A stretch of 64,000 nucleotides of DNA, taken from positions 2,264,001-2,328,000 of the forward strand of contig NZ_CP102258.1 of assembly GCF_025146565.1 (NCBI RefSeq). Reading direction: 5' to 3'. The position numbers were made by a program, and so were the translations under genes. The notes beneath the pieces were generated by a model, which saw nothing but the letters and a program-made list of their open reading frames with translations, ran no database searches and had not been told where the DNA came from. Of this stretch, positions 1-8,570 are shown one piece after another; within the stretch, counting starts at the first letter, position 1, and each line of letters begins with the position of its first letter. This stretch comes from Bacteroides eggerthii (GTDB lineage Bacteria; Bacteroidota; Bacteroidia; Bacteroidales; Bacteroidaceae).

Positions 1-191
1 TAATACACTGTGGTACATCTAAAAACGAAATAATGATAGGATTGCTTCAAATTCTCTCAGAGGAGATGAGAGGTAAGATGAAATTACAAAGCAATCCCTA
101 TGAGAAACAAGGTACCACAGAGGCTATCGTGCGAATTATTAAGAATGTTTCAATAGAAAATTTACTCCAAAAATCGTTTTATAATCTTTAG
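1..191 (+). CDS. Sugar-nucleotide hydrolysing 2-epimerase, C-terminal part (NeuC/LegG type)
   Basis: Only the last 62 codons are inside the window (reading from base 3 to the TAG at 189-191). The visible peptide begins IHCGTSKNEIMIGLL and contains NPYEKQGTTEAIVRII, which resembles the C-terminal helix region of hydrolysing UDP-GlcNAc 2-epimerases, where an NPY-G motif closes the active site. The next gene starts 1 base after the stop. Because the following genes match the legionaminic-acid pathway, this is most likely the LegG/NeuC step that releases the 2-epimerised free sugar for condensation with pyruvate. Function is inferred from a fragment plus context; a plain UDP-GlcNAc 2-epimerase is the alternative. 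Confidence 0.7.
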   Translation, partial: IHCGTSKNEIMIGLLQILSEEMRGKMKLQSNPYEKQGTTEAIVRIIKNVSIENLLQKSFYNL

Positions 192-192
192 A

Positions 193-1230
193 ATGAAGGA
201 TTATTGTAAATATTTAATAGATATCCAAGCTACAATACGGGATGCTCTTGTCGCTCTGAATAATCTTTCCCATGATGTCTTAGTTTTATTTGTTATGGAT
301 GATAAACAAAAGATAGTGGGGACATTGACTGATGGAGATATTCGCCGTTATCTGATAGGAGGAGGGGATGTTAACGGAGTCGTTATGGATGCAATGCAAA
401 CAAACTTTCATTTCGTACAATCCAATGTTTCTTTGTCCTTAATTCGTGATTATAAGAAAAGAGGAATATCTCTAATCCCGTGCTTAGATACGGATGGACA
501 TCTATTGAAAGTAATTGATCTGAAAAATAAAAAATCTCTTCTTCCAATTGATGCGGTTTTAATGGCTGGTGGCAAAGGAGAGCGTCTTCGCCCTTTGACA
601 GAGAAAGTCCCCAAACCTTTATTGCATGTAGGTGACAAGGCTATAATAGACTATAACATAGAACGATTAATATCTTATGGGGTTGAGCACATTTCTGTTA
701 CGGTTAATTATTTGCATGAACAGATAGAAGAGCATTTTAAGGAATGTAGGGATGGGATACAAATTAAATGCATTTGTGAACCTAAATATTTGGGAACGAT
801 CGGATCGGTTAAGTTTGTGGATACTTTTTATAATGATGCAGTTCTTATTATGAACTCAGATCTTTTTACAAATATTGATTATGAAGATTTTTATCTGCAT
901 TTCAGAGAACATGATGCCGATATGTCTGTTGCTGCCGTTCCTTATTCAATATCTGTTCCATACGGTATCTTTGAATTGGAAGGGAGGAATATTGAAGGAG
1001 TCCGTGAAAAACCTACTTATAATTATTATGCCAACGCTGGGATATATCTGATAAAAAAAGAACATTTGGACAAGATTCCGATAGATACTTTCTTTAATGC
1101 TACAGATTTTATGGAGATGTTAATTCGTGAAAAAATGAAGGTGGTACGTTTCCCGATAACAGGCTATTGGATAGACATAGGTAAACATGAGGATTATAAG
1201 AAAGCACAAGAACTCGTAAAACATCTTTAA
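193..1230 (+). CDS. CBS-domain nucleotidyltransferase (PtmE-like hexosamine-1-P guanylyltransferase)
   Basis: The 345-residue protein has two parts. Residues about 5-115 form a CBS pair (LTDGDIRR at about 45-52). Residues about 119-345 form a sugar-phosphate nucleotidyltransferase, with the signature AVLMAGGKGERLRPLT at about 121-136 and a later PKPLL. The same CBS plus nucleotidyltransferase architecture is found in Campylobacter PtmE, the glucosamine-1-phosphate guanylyltransferase that starts GDP-sugar-based legionaminic acid synthesis. Neighbours fit: a 2-epimerase before it and a CMP-nonulosonate synthetase 1 base after it. The CBS part may sense a nucleotide and regulate the enzyme. The nucleotide used (GDP, UDP or dTDP) cannot be read from sequence alone. 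Confidence 0.8.
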   Translation: MKDYCKYLIDIQATIRDALVALNNLSHDVLVLFVMDDKQKIVGTLTDGDIRRYLIGGGDVNGVVMDAMQTNFHFVQSNVSLSLIRDYKKRGISLIPCLDTDGHLLKVIDLKNKKSLLPIDAVLMAGGKGERLRPLTEKVPKPLLHVGDKAIIDYNIERLISYGVEHISVTVNYLHEQIEEHFKECRDGIQIKCICEPKYLGTIGSVKFVDTFYNDAVLIMNSDLFTNIDYEDFYLHFREHDADMSVAAVPYSISVPYGIFELEGRNIEGVREKPTYNYYANAGIYLIKKEHLDKIPIDTFFNATDFMEMLIREKMKVVRFPITGYWIDIGKHEDYKKAQELVKHL

Positions 1231-1231
1231 T

Positions 1232-1954
1232 ATGTATCAAGGAAAAAGAATTTTAGCCATTATTCCGGCAAGAGGAGGTAGTAAGGGACTTCCGGGTAAG
1301 AATATTAAGAAATTATGTGGTAAGCCTTTGATTGGTTGGTCTATTAATCATGCAAAGGAAAGTAAGTATATAGATGATATATACATATCAACAGATAGTT
1401 TGGAGATTGCAACAGTAGCTGGAGAATGTGGGGTTAATGTTCCCGAACTACGTCCTAGTGAATATGCAAGTGATACTACTCCATCTTCTGCATTTATACT
1501 TTATACAATAGAGAAGTTGAAAGCTGAAGGGAAAGTCTTTGATTATTTTATATTATTGGAACCTACATCACCATTAAGAGATGTTGAGGATATTGATAAA
1601 TCTATTGAGATATTAGTAAATAATCCTGATGCAGATAGTATTGTTGGTGTTTGTAAAGCAGAAGATGTGCATCCAGCATTTATGGTAAAAATGAGAGAAG
1701 ATAGTTTTTTGGTCCCCTATGAAGCGGAGATGAAAACTCTTAGAAGACAAGAACTTCCAGATGTCTATTTTTTTGAAGGGACGATCTATGTAAGTAGTAT
1801 TAGTGCGTTTGTAGAAAAGAAGGCATTTTATCACGATAAAACATTACCATATATTGTACCTAAGTGGAAAAGCTTCGAGATAGATGATATAATTGATTTT
1901 AAAATTATTGAATTAATTATGAAATTAAAATTAGATGGTTTCTTTAAAAAATAA
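1232..1954 (+). CDS. CMP-nonulosonate (acylneuraminate/legionaminate) cytidylyltransferase
   Basis: The 240-residue protein belongs to the NeuA/LegF/PtmB family, which transfers CMP from CTP to a nonulosonic acid. The diagnostic N-terminal motif IPARGGSKGLPGKN lies at about residues 10-23, and LEPTSPLRD, typical of the sugar-binding part, is at about 110. Length matches the short bacterial form without an esterase domain. It sits directly between the PtmE-like gene and an aminotransferase, so activation of a legionaminic-type sugar is the likely role. The family is certain; whether the sugar is legionaminic, neuraminic or another nonulosonate is not. Confidence 0.88.
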   Translation: MYQGKRILAIIPARGGSKGLPGKNIKKLCGKPLIGWSINHAKESKYIDDIYISTDSLEIATVAGECGVNVPELRPSEYASDTTPSSAFILYTIEKLKAEGKVFDYFILLEPTSPLRDVEDIDKSIEILVNNPDADSIVGVCKAEDVHPAFMVKMREDSFLVPYEAEMKTLRRQELPDVYFFEGTIYVSSISAFVEKKAFYHDKTLPYIVPKWKSFEIDDIIDFKIIELIMKLKLDGFFKK

Positions 1955-1958
1955 GAAT

Positions 1959-3290
1959 ATGGGAAATTGTGAATTAAAAAAAAACGGGAAGGGACAAGAA
2001 CTTTATAAGAAAGCGAAGCAAATAATCCCTGGTGGCGGACAATTATTATCTAAAAGACCTGAAAAATTTTTACCAGAATTATGGCCTGCTTATTATTCGA
2101 AAGCCAAAGGATGTGAAATTTGGGATTTAGACGGTAACAAATATATCGATATGAGCACTATGGGAATTGGTGCTTGTATCTTAGGATACTCAGATGATGA
2201 TGTTAACGCTGCAGTGGAAGAAGTTATTCGAGCTGGTAGTATGTCATCTTTGATGGCTCCAGAAGAAGTTGAGCTGGCTAATTTATTGTTAGAGTTACAT
2301 CCATGGGCTGAAATGGTAAGATATGCAAAAGGAGGAGGAGATGCAATGTCGGTAGCTGTAAGAATAGCTAGGGCTGCAACTCAAAAAGATATAATCCTAT
2401 TTTGTGGGTACCATGGCTGGCATGATTGGTATTTATCAGCAAATTTGGGTGATACGGCAGCTTTAGATGGTCAATTACTTCCTGGTTTAAGTCCAGTAGG
2501 GGTAGCAAGAGGTTTGAAGAATACCTCTTATCCATTTTATTATAACTGTAAAGATGAATTCTTGAAATTAGTAGAAAAATATGAGTGTAATATTGCTGGG
2601 GTTGTTTTGGAGGCTGCTAGAAATATGACCCCAGAATCAGATTTCTTCTTTACGATAGAAAAAGAAACTAAGCGTTTAGGTGTTCCTCTTATTATTGATG
2701 AAGTAACCAGTGGATTTAGATTAAATTGTGGGGGGGCTTGTGAATATTTGGGTATTCATCCTGATATAGCTGTTTTTGCCAAAGGGATAGCTAACGGTTT
2801 TCCTGTAGCGGCAATTATAGGAAAAAAGAAATTTATGGATGCAGCACAAGATAGTTTTATTAGTAGTACTTTTTGGACTGAACGTATTGGTTTTGCTGCA
2901 GCAATAGCATCGATAAAAAAAATGCGTGATAATAATGTTCAAAAACATTTGGTTGAATGTGGCAAACAGATTCAACTTGGGTGGACTGTATTGGCAAAAA
3001 AACATAATTTGAATATTCATATAAGTGGTATATATCCTTTAAGCCATATATCTTTCACTCATGCTCCATTAGAGTTAAAAACTTTATTTTGTCAAGAGAT
3101 GTTACGTCGTGGATTTATTGCAAGTGACGCTTATTATGCTTCTTATGCTCACAAAAAAGAACATATAAATGCTTATTTGGAAGCTGTTGATGAAGTTTTT
3201 GCTATAATGTCAAAAGCAATTAAAGATAATAATTATAAAGATTTACTTTTAGGACCTGTATGTCAGGGAGGTTTTGTTAGATTAGCATAA
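1959..3290 (+). CDS. Class III aminotransferase, glutamate-1-semialdehyde aminomutase-like
   Basis: The protein has 443 residues from ATG 1959; an ATG at 1935 would overlap the upstream gene by 20 bases and is less likely. It is a PLP-dependent class III aminotransferase of the HemL type. Visible are WDLDGNKYIDM near the N-terminus, IIDEVTSGFR for the cofactor Asp, and FAKGIANGFPVAA with the candidate Schiff-base lysine at residue 275. In this setting it cannot be heme biosynthesis. Such enzymes recur beside PtmA/PtmB-type genes in nonulosonate clusters, where they probably aminate a keto sugar or modify the nonulosonate. Its exact substrate is unknown to me. It ends 1 base before the SDR gene. 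Confidence 0.8.
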   Translation: MGNCELKKNGKGQELYKKAKQIIPGGGQLLSKRPEKFLPELWPAYYSKAKGCEIWDLDGNKYIDMSTMGIGACILGYSDDDVNAAVEEVIRAGSMSSLMAPEEVELANLLLELHPWAEMVRYAKGGGDAMSVAVRIARAATQKDIILFCGYHGWHDWYLSANLGDTAALDGQLLPGLSPVGVARGLKNTSYPFYYNCKDEFLKLVEKYECNIAGVVLEAARNMTPESDFFFTIEKETKRLGVPLIIDEVTSGFRLNCGGACEYLGIHPDIAVFAKGIANGFPVAAIIGKKKFMDAAQDSFISSTFWTERIGFAAAIASIKKMRDNNVQKHLVECGKQIQLGWTVLAKKHNLNIHISGIYPLSHISFTHAPLELKTLFCQEMLRRGFIASDAYYASYAHKKEHINAYLEAVDEVFAIMSKAIKDNNYKDLLLGPVCQGGFVRLA

Positions 3291-3291
3291 A

Positions 3292-4029
3292 ATGATATTA
3301 AAAGACAAAGTTATTATAGTTACAGGTGGCAGTGGATTGATTGGACAGTGCATTATTAATGACTTGAAAAAGAAAGGTGCAATTGCAATTAATGCTGAGA
3401 TATCGGTTGATACTGATTTGTCACAAGGTAATGTGCATTGCGATATTACTTCTGAAGAATCTGTAAATGATTTGATAAATATTGTTATCGAACGCTATTT
3501 GAAAATTGATGGTTTGGTAAATAATGCCTACCCACGTACAAAAGATTGGGGAACGAAGTTTGAAGAAATCCCACTGTTATCTTGGAAGAAAAATGTGGAT
3601 ATGCAATTGAATAGTGTTTTTCTTCTTTGCCAAAAGGCATTAAGTCAAATGGTAAAACAGCAATATGGTTCTATAGTAAATATAGGATCTATCTATGGGG
3701 TTGTAGGAAATGATTTTACAATTTATGAGGGATATGGTGGTACTTCCCCAGCTGCATATTGTGCTATTAAAGGGGGGATCATAAATTTTTCTCGCTATTT
3801 GGCATCTTATTTTGGAAAATATGGTATTCGTGTGAACTGTGTTTCTCCTGGAGGAATAAAAGATAACCAACATCCATCATTTATAGAACGCTATGAATAT
3901 AAATCGCCTCTTAAACGTATGGGTAAACCTGAAGAAATAGCACCTGCTATTTCTTTCTTATTGTCAGATGAGTCATCTTTTATTACGGGGCATAATTTGA
4001 TGGTAGATGGTGGGTGGACGGCTATTTAA
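3292..4029 (+). CDS. Short-chain dehydrogenase/reductase (PtmA-like)
   Basis: The 245-residue protein is a classical SDR. The nucleotide-binding segment VTGGSGLIGQ is at residues 10-19, NAYPRT follows the NN-A region, and the catalytic Tyr156-x3-Lys160 lies in AAYCAIKGG, preceded by the serine in NIGSIYG. The C-terminus MVDGGW is typical. It resembles PtmA, the oxidoreductase that travels with PtmB and the nonulosonate genes in Campylobacter. It is translated just after the aminotransferase (1-base gap), so the two probably act on the same keto/amino sugar. Substrate not determinable here. Confidence 0.82.
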   Translation: MILKDKVIIVTGGSGLIGQCIINDLKKKGAIAINAEISVDTDLSQGNVHCDITSEESVNDLINIVIERYLKIDGLVNNAYPRTKDWGTKFEEIPLLSWKKNVDMQLNSVFLLCQKALSQMVKQQYGSIVNIGSIYGVVGNDFTIYEGYGGTSPAAYCAIKGGIINFSRYLASYFGKYGIRVNCVSPGGIKDNQHPSFIERYEYKSPLKRMGKPEEIAPAISFLLSDESSFITGHNLMVDGGWTAI

Positions 4030-4072
4030 GAAAAAAATAATCTATTGTTATATTTTTAATTAGTCGGCGTAT

Positions 4073-5260
4073 ATGAGTTATTCTAAAATTATATATATAA
4101 GATATATACCATTGACACGAAAAATCTATGATGATTTTTATATGCAAGATGTTATAGCAAATGGGATCGAAGTAGAATATTGGGATATATCATCTATCTT
4201 TTATTCCTCTAAATTGGAACAAGAAGATTCATCCCATTTGGTTAAAACTTTATTCTTTAATAGTTATGAAAGTCTTGCACTTTCATTATCTTCTTTAAAA
4301 GAGAATGAAAAAACTTTATTTATATCTTTAATGACTTTTGAGAAGAAACTTGTTCCACTATTTGCTTTATTCACAAAATATAATTGTTCTGTTGCAGGTT
4401 TTGGGCGAAATATGCTTCCTATAGGATGTAATAGCTATCCTATTTCTTTTTTTAGTAAACTGAAGCGTTTTAACTATTCTAAATTTCTGAATTACATAAC
4501 GAATAGATTAGTGGAATTTAATATAAAGTTTGGAAGATTAAAAACTTATGATGTTGTCTTCTTAGCTGGTAATGAAGGGTATAAGGCTTTGGGATATATC
4601 CCTTTTTCTTCTATACAAAAGATGCATAGAATTCTGATTAATAGCACGGATTATGATACTTATTTAGCTCAAAAAAAGGAAGAGACGCTAGTTGATGTTA
4701 ATTTTGAATATATTCTTTTTTTAGATGAATATTTGCCTTTTCATCCTGATTGGTATCTTTTAGGTATGAATACAATACCCTCGGAAAGATATTATGAACA
4801 GTTGAATAAGTACTTTGATAAAGTAGAACTTACATTTGGTAAACCGGTTGTAATAGCTGCACATCCTAAAGCGTTAAAATATAAGGAGAAGAATTATTTT
4901 AATGGTCGCAAGGTTTATTTTGGAGCAACTTCACAACTCACAAAAAATGCTGATTTTGTAATAGCACATATGTCTACATCTATAAGTTATTCTATTCTTT
5001 ATGGTAAGAAACTTCACTTTATCACATCTCAAGATATAAAAAATAGACTTTATGCCTCACATTGTTGTATTATTAATTTTGCGTATTATTTAGATTGCAA
5101 TTGTCAGTATTTTGATAGAGAAACAGAACCTATAGATGTCGTAGAGTCTTTTTCTGAATCTGCTTATACGAAATATATATATAACTTCTTAACATCAGAG
5201 AAAACTAAAAGTATAGAGTCTAAAAATGCTTTTATGAATTTTATAATGTGTAATCAGTGA
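4073..5260 (+). CDS. Putative GT-B nonulosonate transferase (unassigned; sialyltransferase-like motifs)
   Basis: I do not recognise this 395-residue protein as a named family. It lacks a signal peptide or obvious membrane segment. Two short motifs stand out: His264-Pro265 in VIAAHPKALKYKEK, and HMSTSISYSILYG (Ser301-Thr-Ser303) about 36 residues later. An HP motif followed by an S/T-rich motif is the arrangement that binds CMP in bacterial sialyl- and polysialyltransferases (GT38, GT52, GT80). Position immediately after a CMP-nonulosonate block supports a role transferring that sugar to the repeat unit. This is inference from two motifs and context; another GT-B transferase is possible. Confidence 0.5.
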   Translation: MSYSKIIYIRYIPLTRKIYDDFYMQDVIANGIEVEYWDISSIFYSSKLEQEDSSHLVKTLFFNSYESLALSLSSLKENEKTLFISLMTFEKKLVPLFALFTKYNCSVAGFGRNMLPIGCNSYPISFFSKLKRFNYSKFLNYITNRLVEFNIKFGRLKTYDVVFLAGNEGYKALGYIPFSSIQKMHRILINSTDYDTYLAQKKEETLVDVNFEYILFLDEYLPFHPDWYLLGMNTIPSERYYEQLNKYFDKVELTFGKPVVIAAHPKALKYKEKNYFNGRKVYFGATSQLTKNADFVIAHMSTSISYSILYGKKLHFITSQDIKNRLYASHCCIINFAYYLDCNCQYFDRETEPIDVVESFSESAYTKYIYNFLTSEKTKSIESKNAFMNFIMCNQ

Positions 5261-5261
5261 T

Positions 5262-6152
5262 ATGGATGTTTCTATAATTATAGTAAACTATAAGACTTGT
5301 TCTTTAGTAGAAGCATGTATTGAATCAATATTAAAAAATACGTTCGATATTAAATATGAGATTATAGTGGTTGATAATGCTTCTGAAGATGGTTCAATAG
5401 ACTATTTGAAACCTAAATTTCCAGATGTTATTTTTATAGAAAGTGAATCTAATTTAGGTTTTGGAGGCGCAAATAATTTAGGCTTGGAAGTTGCAAAGGG
5501 AGAATATTTTTTCTTTTTGAATTCAGATACTATTGTATTAGAAAACATCTTGTTAGATTTGTTGGTACAGTATAAAAGATTACAACAGGAAGAAAAGATT
5601 GGCGCTTTAGGTTATTTTTTGTTAGATCGAAATAATAATATAAATTATACAAATTCTTTTGGTAATTTCCCTACTTTGAAATCTTTTTTGAGAGATGCTA
5701 TTAGCCATCTTTTGAAACGTTCTAAGAGAGCAGCAGTGCACTATGCAAAGCAAAATGGATGTATAGATGTAGATTATATTATTGGTGCTGATTTATTTGT
5801 ATCTCGAAAAGTTATAGAAGATATAGGCACTTTTGATACTAATTTTTTTATGTATTGGGAAGAGGTTGATTTACAAAAAAGAATGAGTAATAACGGATAT
5901 AAAAGAAAAATTTTATCGAAGGGAAAACTTATTCATTTAGAAGGGATGTCTACGCAAAAAAAAGTCAGTTTGTTTAGAAAAAAAATGTATCATACAAGTT
6001 TGTGCTATTATTTTAGTAAACATCGTCCTCTCATTGAAACTGTAATTCTAAAAATTCTCTTTTTAGGCTTCTCATTGCGTCTTTTAACGAAAGAAAGAAA
6101 TGGGGATTTGGGTAAATATTGGAGAAGTATTTTAAATAATAAGTTACAATAG
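5262..6152 (+). CDS. Family 2 glycosyltransferase (rhamnosyltransferase-like)
   Basis: The 296-residue protein has a GT-A fold of family GT2. The N-terminal segment DVSIIIVNYKTCSLVEACIESIL is characteristic, followed by VVDNASEDGS, the DXD-like LNSDTIV near residue 89, and the acceptor-side motif FFMYWEEVDLQKRM around 205. This N-terminal and FMYWEE pattern is typical of the WcaA/rhamnosyltransferase subgroup. It starts 1 base after the preceding gene and is likely co-translated. It would add one sugar to the lipid-linked repeat unit at the cytoplasmic face. Donor unknown. Confidence 0.82.
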   Translation: MDVSIIIVNYKTCSLVEACIESILKNTFDIKYEIIVVDNASEDGSIDYLKPKFPDVIFIESESNLGFGGANNLGLEVAKGEYFFFLNSDTIVLENILLDLLVQYKRLQQEEKIGALGYFLLDRNNNINYTNSFGNFPTLKSFLRDAISHLLKRSKRAAVHYAKQNGCIDVDYIIGADLFVSRKVIEDIGTFDTNFFMYWEEVDLQKRMSNNGYKRKILSKGKLIHLEGMSTQKKVSLFRKKMYHTSLCYYFSKHRPLIETVILKILFLGFSLRLLTKERNGDLGKYWRSILNNKLQ

Positions 6153-6222
6153 TGTTGGTTAGATTCTTTGGTTAGTGGAGCGTTTGTTTGAGTTTTAAAT
6201 AATAAGATATTTTAATTAGGTT

Positions 6223-7752
6223 GTGGCGATAACTTATCGTAGAAATTATTTATTAATTTATTTTTGGCAGTCATTGTCTATATTATTGGGATTTCTATCC
6301 TTGTTTGTAGTAGTACCATATCTGTCTTCAGATAAAATATTATTTGGTATATATAGTGTCTGTACGTCTTTGACGATTTTCTTTTCTTATGCTGATTTAG
6401 GTTTTGTATCAGCTGGAGTAAAATATGCAGCTGAATACTTTATTCAGGGGAATAAGGAGAAAGAAGTGAAAATGATAGGTTTTGTGGCTTTTATGATGAT
6501 GGTTATGTTTTTAATCGTATCATTAATCATAGTTGTATGTGCTACCTATCCTAAACTCCTGATTCCAGAATTACAAGTAGGAAGTACTCATTTTTTCCTG
6601 GCACGATGGTTATTGGTAACATTAGCTTTGTCTTGTCCTATTATTATTGGGCAGAGGGTACTTAACATGATATTTACTATTAGAGTCGAAGACTATAAAT
6701 TTCAACGGGTATCTATATTAGGTAGTTTACTAAAGATTTTTTCTGTATTCTACTTTTTTAGAGAAGGAGCTTATCAGTTGCTGGAGTACTATGTTTTTTC
6801 TCAGGTGATAAATTTTTTGATTGTTATTATTGCACTTTTATATATCCGTAATTATGGATATAAATCTGCAAAATTATTTGCAGCTATTCGTTTTGATAGA
6901 CAGATTTTTAATAGAGTAAAAACACTTAGTGGTACTTCGCTGGTTATGGTGATAACAATGATTCTTTATTATGAATTGGACCAGATAGTAATAGCTAATT
7001 TTATTGGAATAGAGATGGTGGCTATTTATGCTATAGCTCTGTCAGTAATGTCATTTGTTCGTACATTTATGTCGTTGCTCTATTCACCATATTCTTCAAG
7101 ATATAATCACTATCATGGCTCAGGAGACATCAATGGTTTGCAGCGATTTGTGAAAAAAATCATTGTGGAGTTATCACCTATGGTATGTTGTTCTATCATA
7201 ATACTTTCTTGTTTGGCTATTCCATTTGTAGAAAGTTGGGTGGGCGATGCATACATGCTATCAGCATTGTTAATTTCAATAATGGTTATCAGTTTTATCC
7301 CTAATTTTATAAGTACTCCGATTTCTGCCTATTTTATAGCCAAAGAGGAGAATCTACGTCTTATCAAACTGAATGTAGTGAATGTACTTATTTATTGGGT
7401 AGGTATTATAGCTACAATACATTGGACAGGTATTTATTCTTTTGCAATCTTTAAGTCTATAGCCCCTATTTTGGTTGTCATTGGATATTGGATTATGGCG
7501 AAGAATGATTTTAATGAGTCTGGGAGGACTTTTATCTCATTTATAGGATTATTAAAAACGCTATTATTTCCTACTATAGTGGCATTGGGGCTATGTAAAA
7601 TTGCTGGCAATTTTATGATTTATGAACATTCGAAATCGGCTTTGTTTAATAATCTACTCATTATGGGTTGCTGTCTAGCCCTTTCTCTATTTGCTGCTTT
7701 ATTAGCCAATAAACAAATGCGCAATACTGTGTTTAGCCTTATAAAAAGATAG
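6223..7752 (+). CDS. Wzx-type polysaccharide flippase
   Basis: The 509-residue, highly hydrophobic protein begins at a GTG (6223). About 12-14 membrane helices are visible, starting with LIYFWQSLSILLGFLSLFVVV. The pattern, length and lack of other domains fit the MATE/polysaccharide_synt superfamily that flips undecaprenyl-linked repeat units to the periplasm. It is the only flippase candidate in the locus and pairs with the Wzy-like gene at 12010. The specific substrate cannot be deduced. Confidence 0.82.
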   Translation: MAITYRRNYLLIYFWQSLSILLGFLSLFVVVPYLSSDKILFGIYSVCTSLTIFFSYADLGFVSAGVKYAAEYFIQGNKEKEVKMIGFVAFMMMVMFLIVSLIIVVCATYPKLLIPELQVGSTHFFLARWLLVTLALSCPIIIGQRVLNMIFTIRVEDYKFQRVSILGSLLKIFSVFYFFREGAYQLLEYYVFSQVINFLIVIIALLYIRNYGYKSAKLFAAIRFDRQIFNRVKTLSGTSLVMVITMILYYELDQIVIANFIGIEMVAIYAIALSVMSFVRTFMSLLYSPYSSRYNHYHGSGDINGLQRFVKKIIVELSPMVCCSIIILSCLAIPFVESWVGDAYMLSALLISIMVISFIPNFISTPISAYFIAKEENLRLIKLNVVNVLIYWVGIIATIHWTGIYSFAIFKSIAPILVVIGYWIMAKNDFNESGRTFISFIGLLKTLLFPTIVALGLCKIAGNFMIYEHSKSALFNNLLIMGCCLALSLFAALLANKQMRNTVFSLIKR

Positions 7753-7779
7753 AAATCTGAATATTCTAAATTTTATGAT

Positions 7780-8550
7780 ATGAAAGTTGTTATTTTAGCT
7801 GGGGGATTCGGAACTCGAATTTCAGAAGAATCAGCTTATAAACCTAAGCCAATGATAGAAATTGGTGGAATGCCTATATTGTGGCATCTAATGAAAGTGT
7901 ATGCATACTACGGTTTTAATGAATTCATTATTTGTGCAGGATATAAACAGCATGTCATTAAAGAATGGTTTTCTGACTATTTTTTGCATACTTCAGATAT
8001 TACTTTTGATTTTACTAATGGGAATGAAATTATTGTCCATCATAAACACATTGAACCTTGGAAAGTAACAGTGATTGATACAGGATTAGAGACAATGACT
8101 GGGGGACGTATTAAGCGGATTAGAAATTATGTAGGTAATGAACCGTTTATGTTGAATTACGGAGACGCGGTAGGTGACGTGAATATAGAATATTTGCTTG
8201 AATATCATAAAAAACATGGAAAATTGGCTACTGTGTCTGTCTATAATTTTGGTCAGAATAAAGGTGTTCTTGATATTAAAGATGGTACAGTGAGGGCCTT
8301 TCGAGAGAAATCCGATCTTGATGGAAACTTAATTAATATCGGCTTTTTTGTATTACAACCTGAGGTGTTTAATTATATCGATGGAGATACTATGGTGTTC
8401 GAACAAGAACCCTTGAAAAAACTGGTAGAAGAATCACAGCTAAAGGCTTATGTTCATCATGGCTTTTGGCAGTGCATGGATACGTTGCGTGAAAAGCAAC
8501 ATTTAGAACATTTATGGAATACAGATAGTGCTCCTTGGAAAATTTGGTAA
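7780..8550 (+). CDS. rfbF: Glucose-1-phosphate cytidylyltransferase
   Basis: The 256-residue enzyme makes CDP-glucose from CTP and glucose 1-phosphate. The start VVILAGGFGTRISEES is diagnostic for RfbF, and KPKPMIEIGGMPILWHLMK and GDAVGDVNI match the family. Length is that of known RfbF proteins. It begins the CDP-sugar module that continues with CDP-glucose 4,6-dehydratase 20 bases downstream. This part of the locus is somewhat less AT-rich than the flanking glycosyltransferase genes. Confidence 0.93.
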   Translation: MKVVILAGGFGTRISEESAYKPKPMIEIGGMPILWHLMKVYAYYGFNEFIICAGYKQHVIKEWFSDYFLHTSDITFDFTNGNEIIVHHKHIEPWKVTVIDTGLETMTGGRIKRIRNYVGNEPFMLNYGDAVGDVNIEYLLEYHKKHGKLATVSVYNFGQNKGVLDIKDGTVRAFREKSDLDGNLINIGFFVLQPEVFNYIDGDTMVFEQEPLKKLVEESQLKAYVHHGFWQCMDTLREKQHLEHLWNTDSAPWKIW

Positions 8551-8570
8551 CACGTAAAAGTAAATAGACT

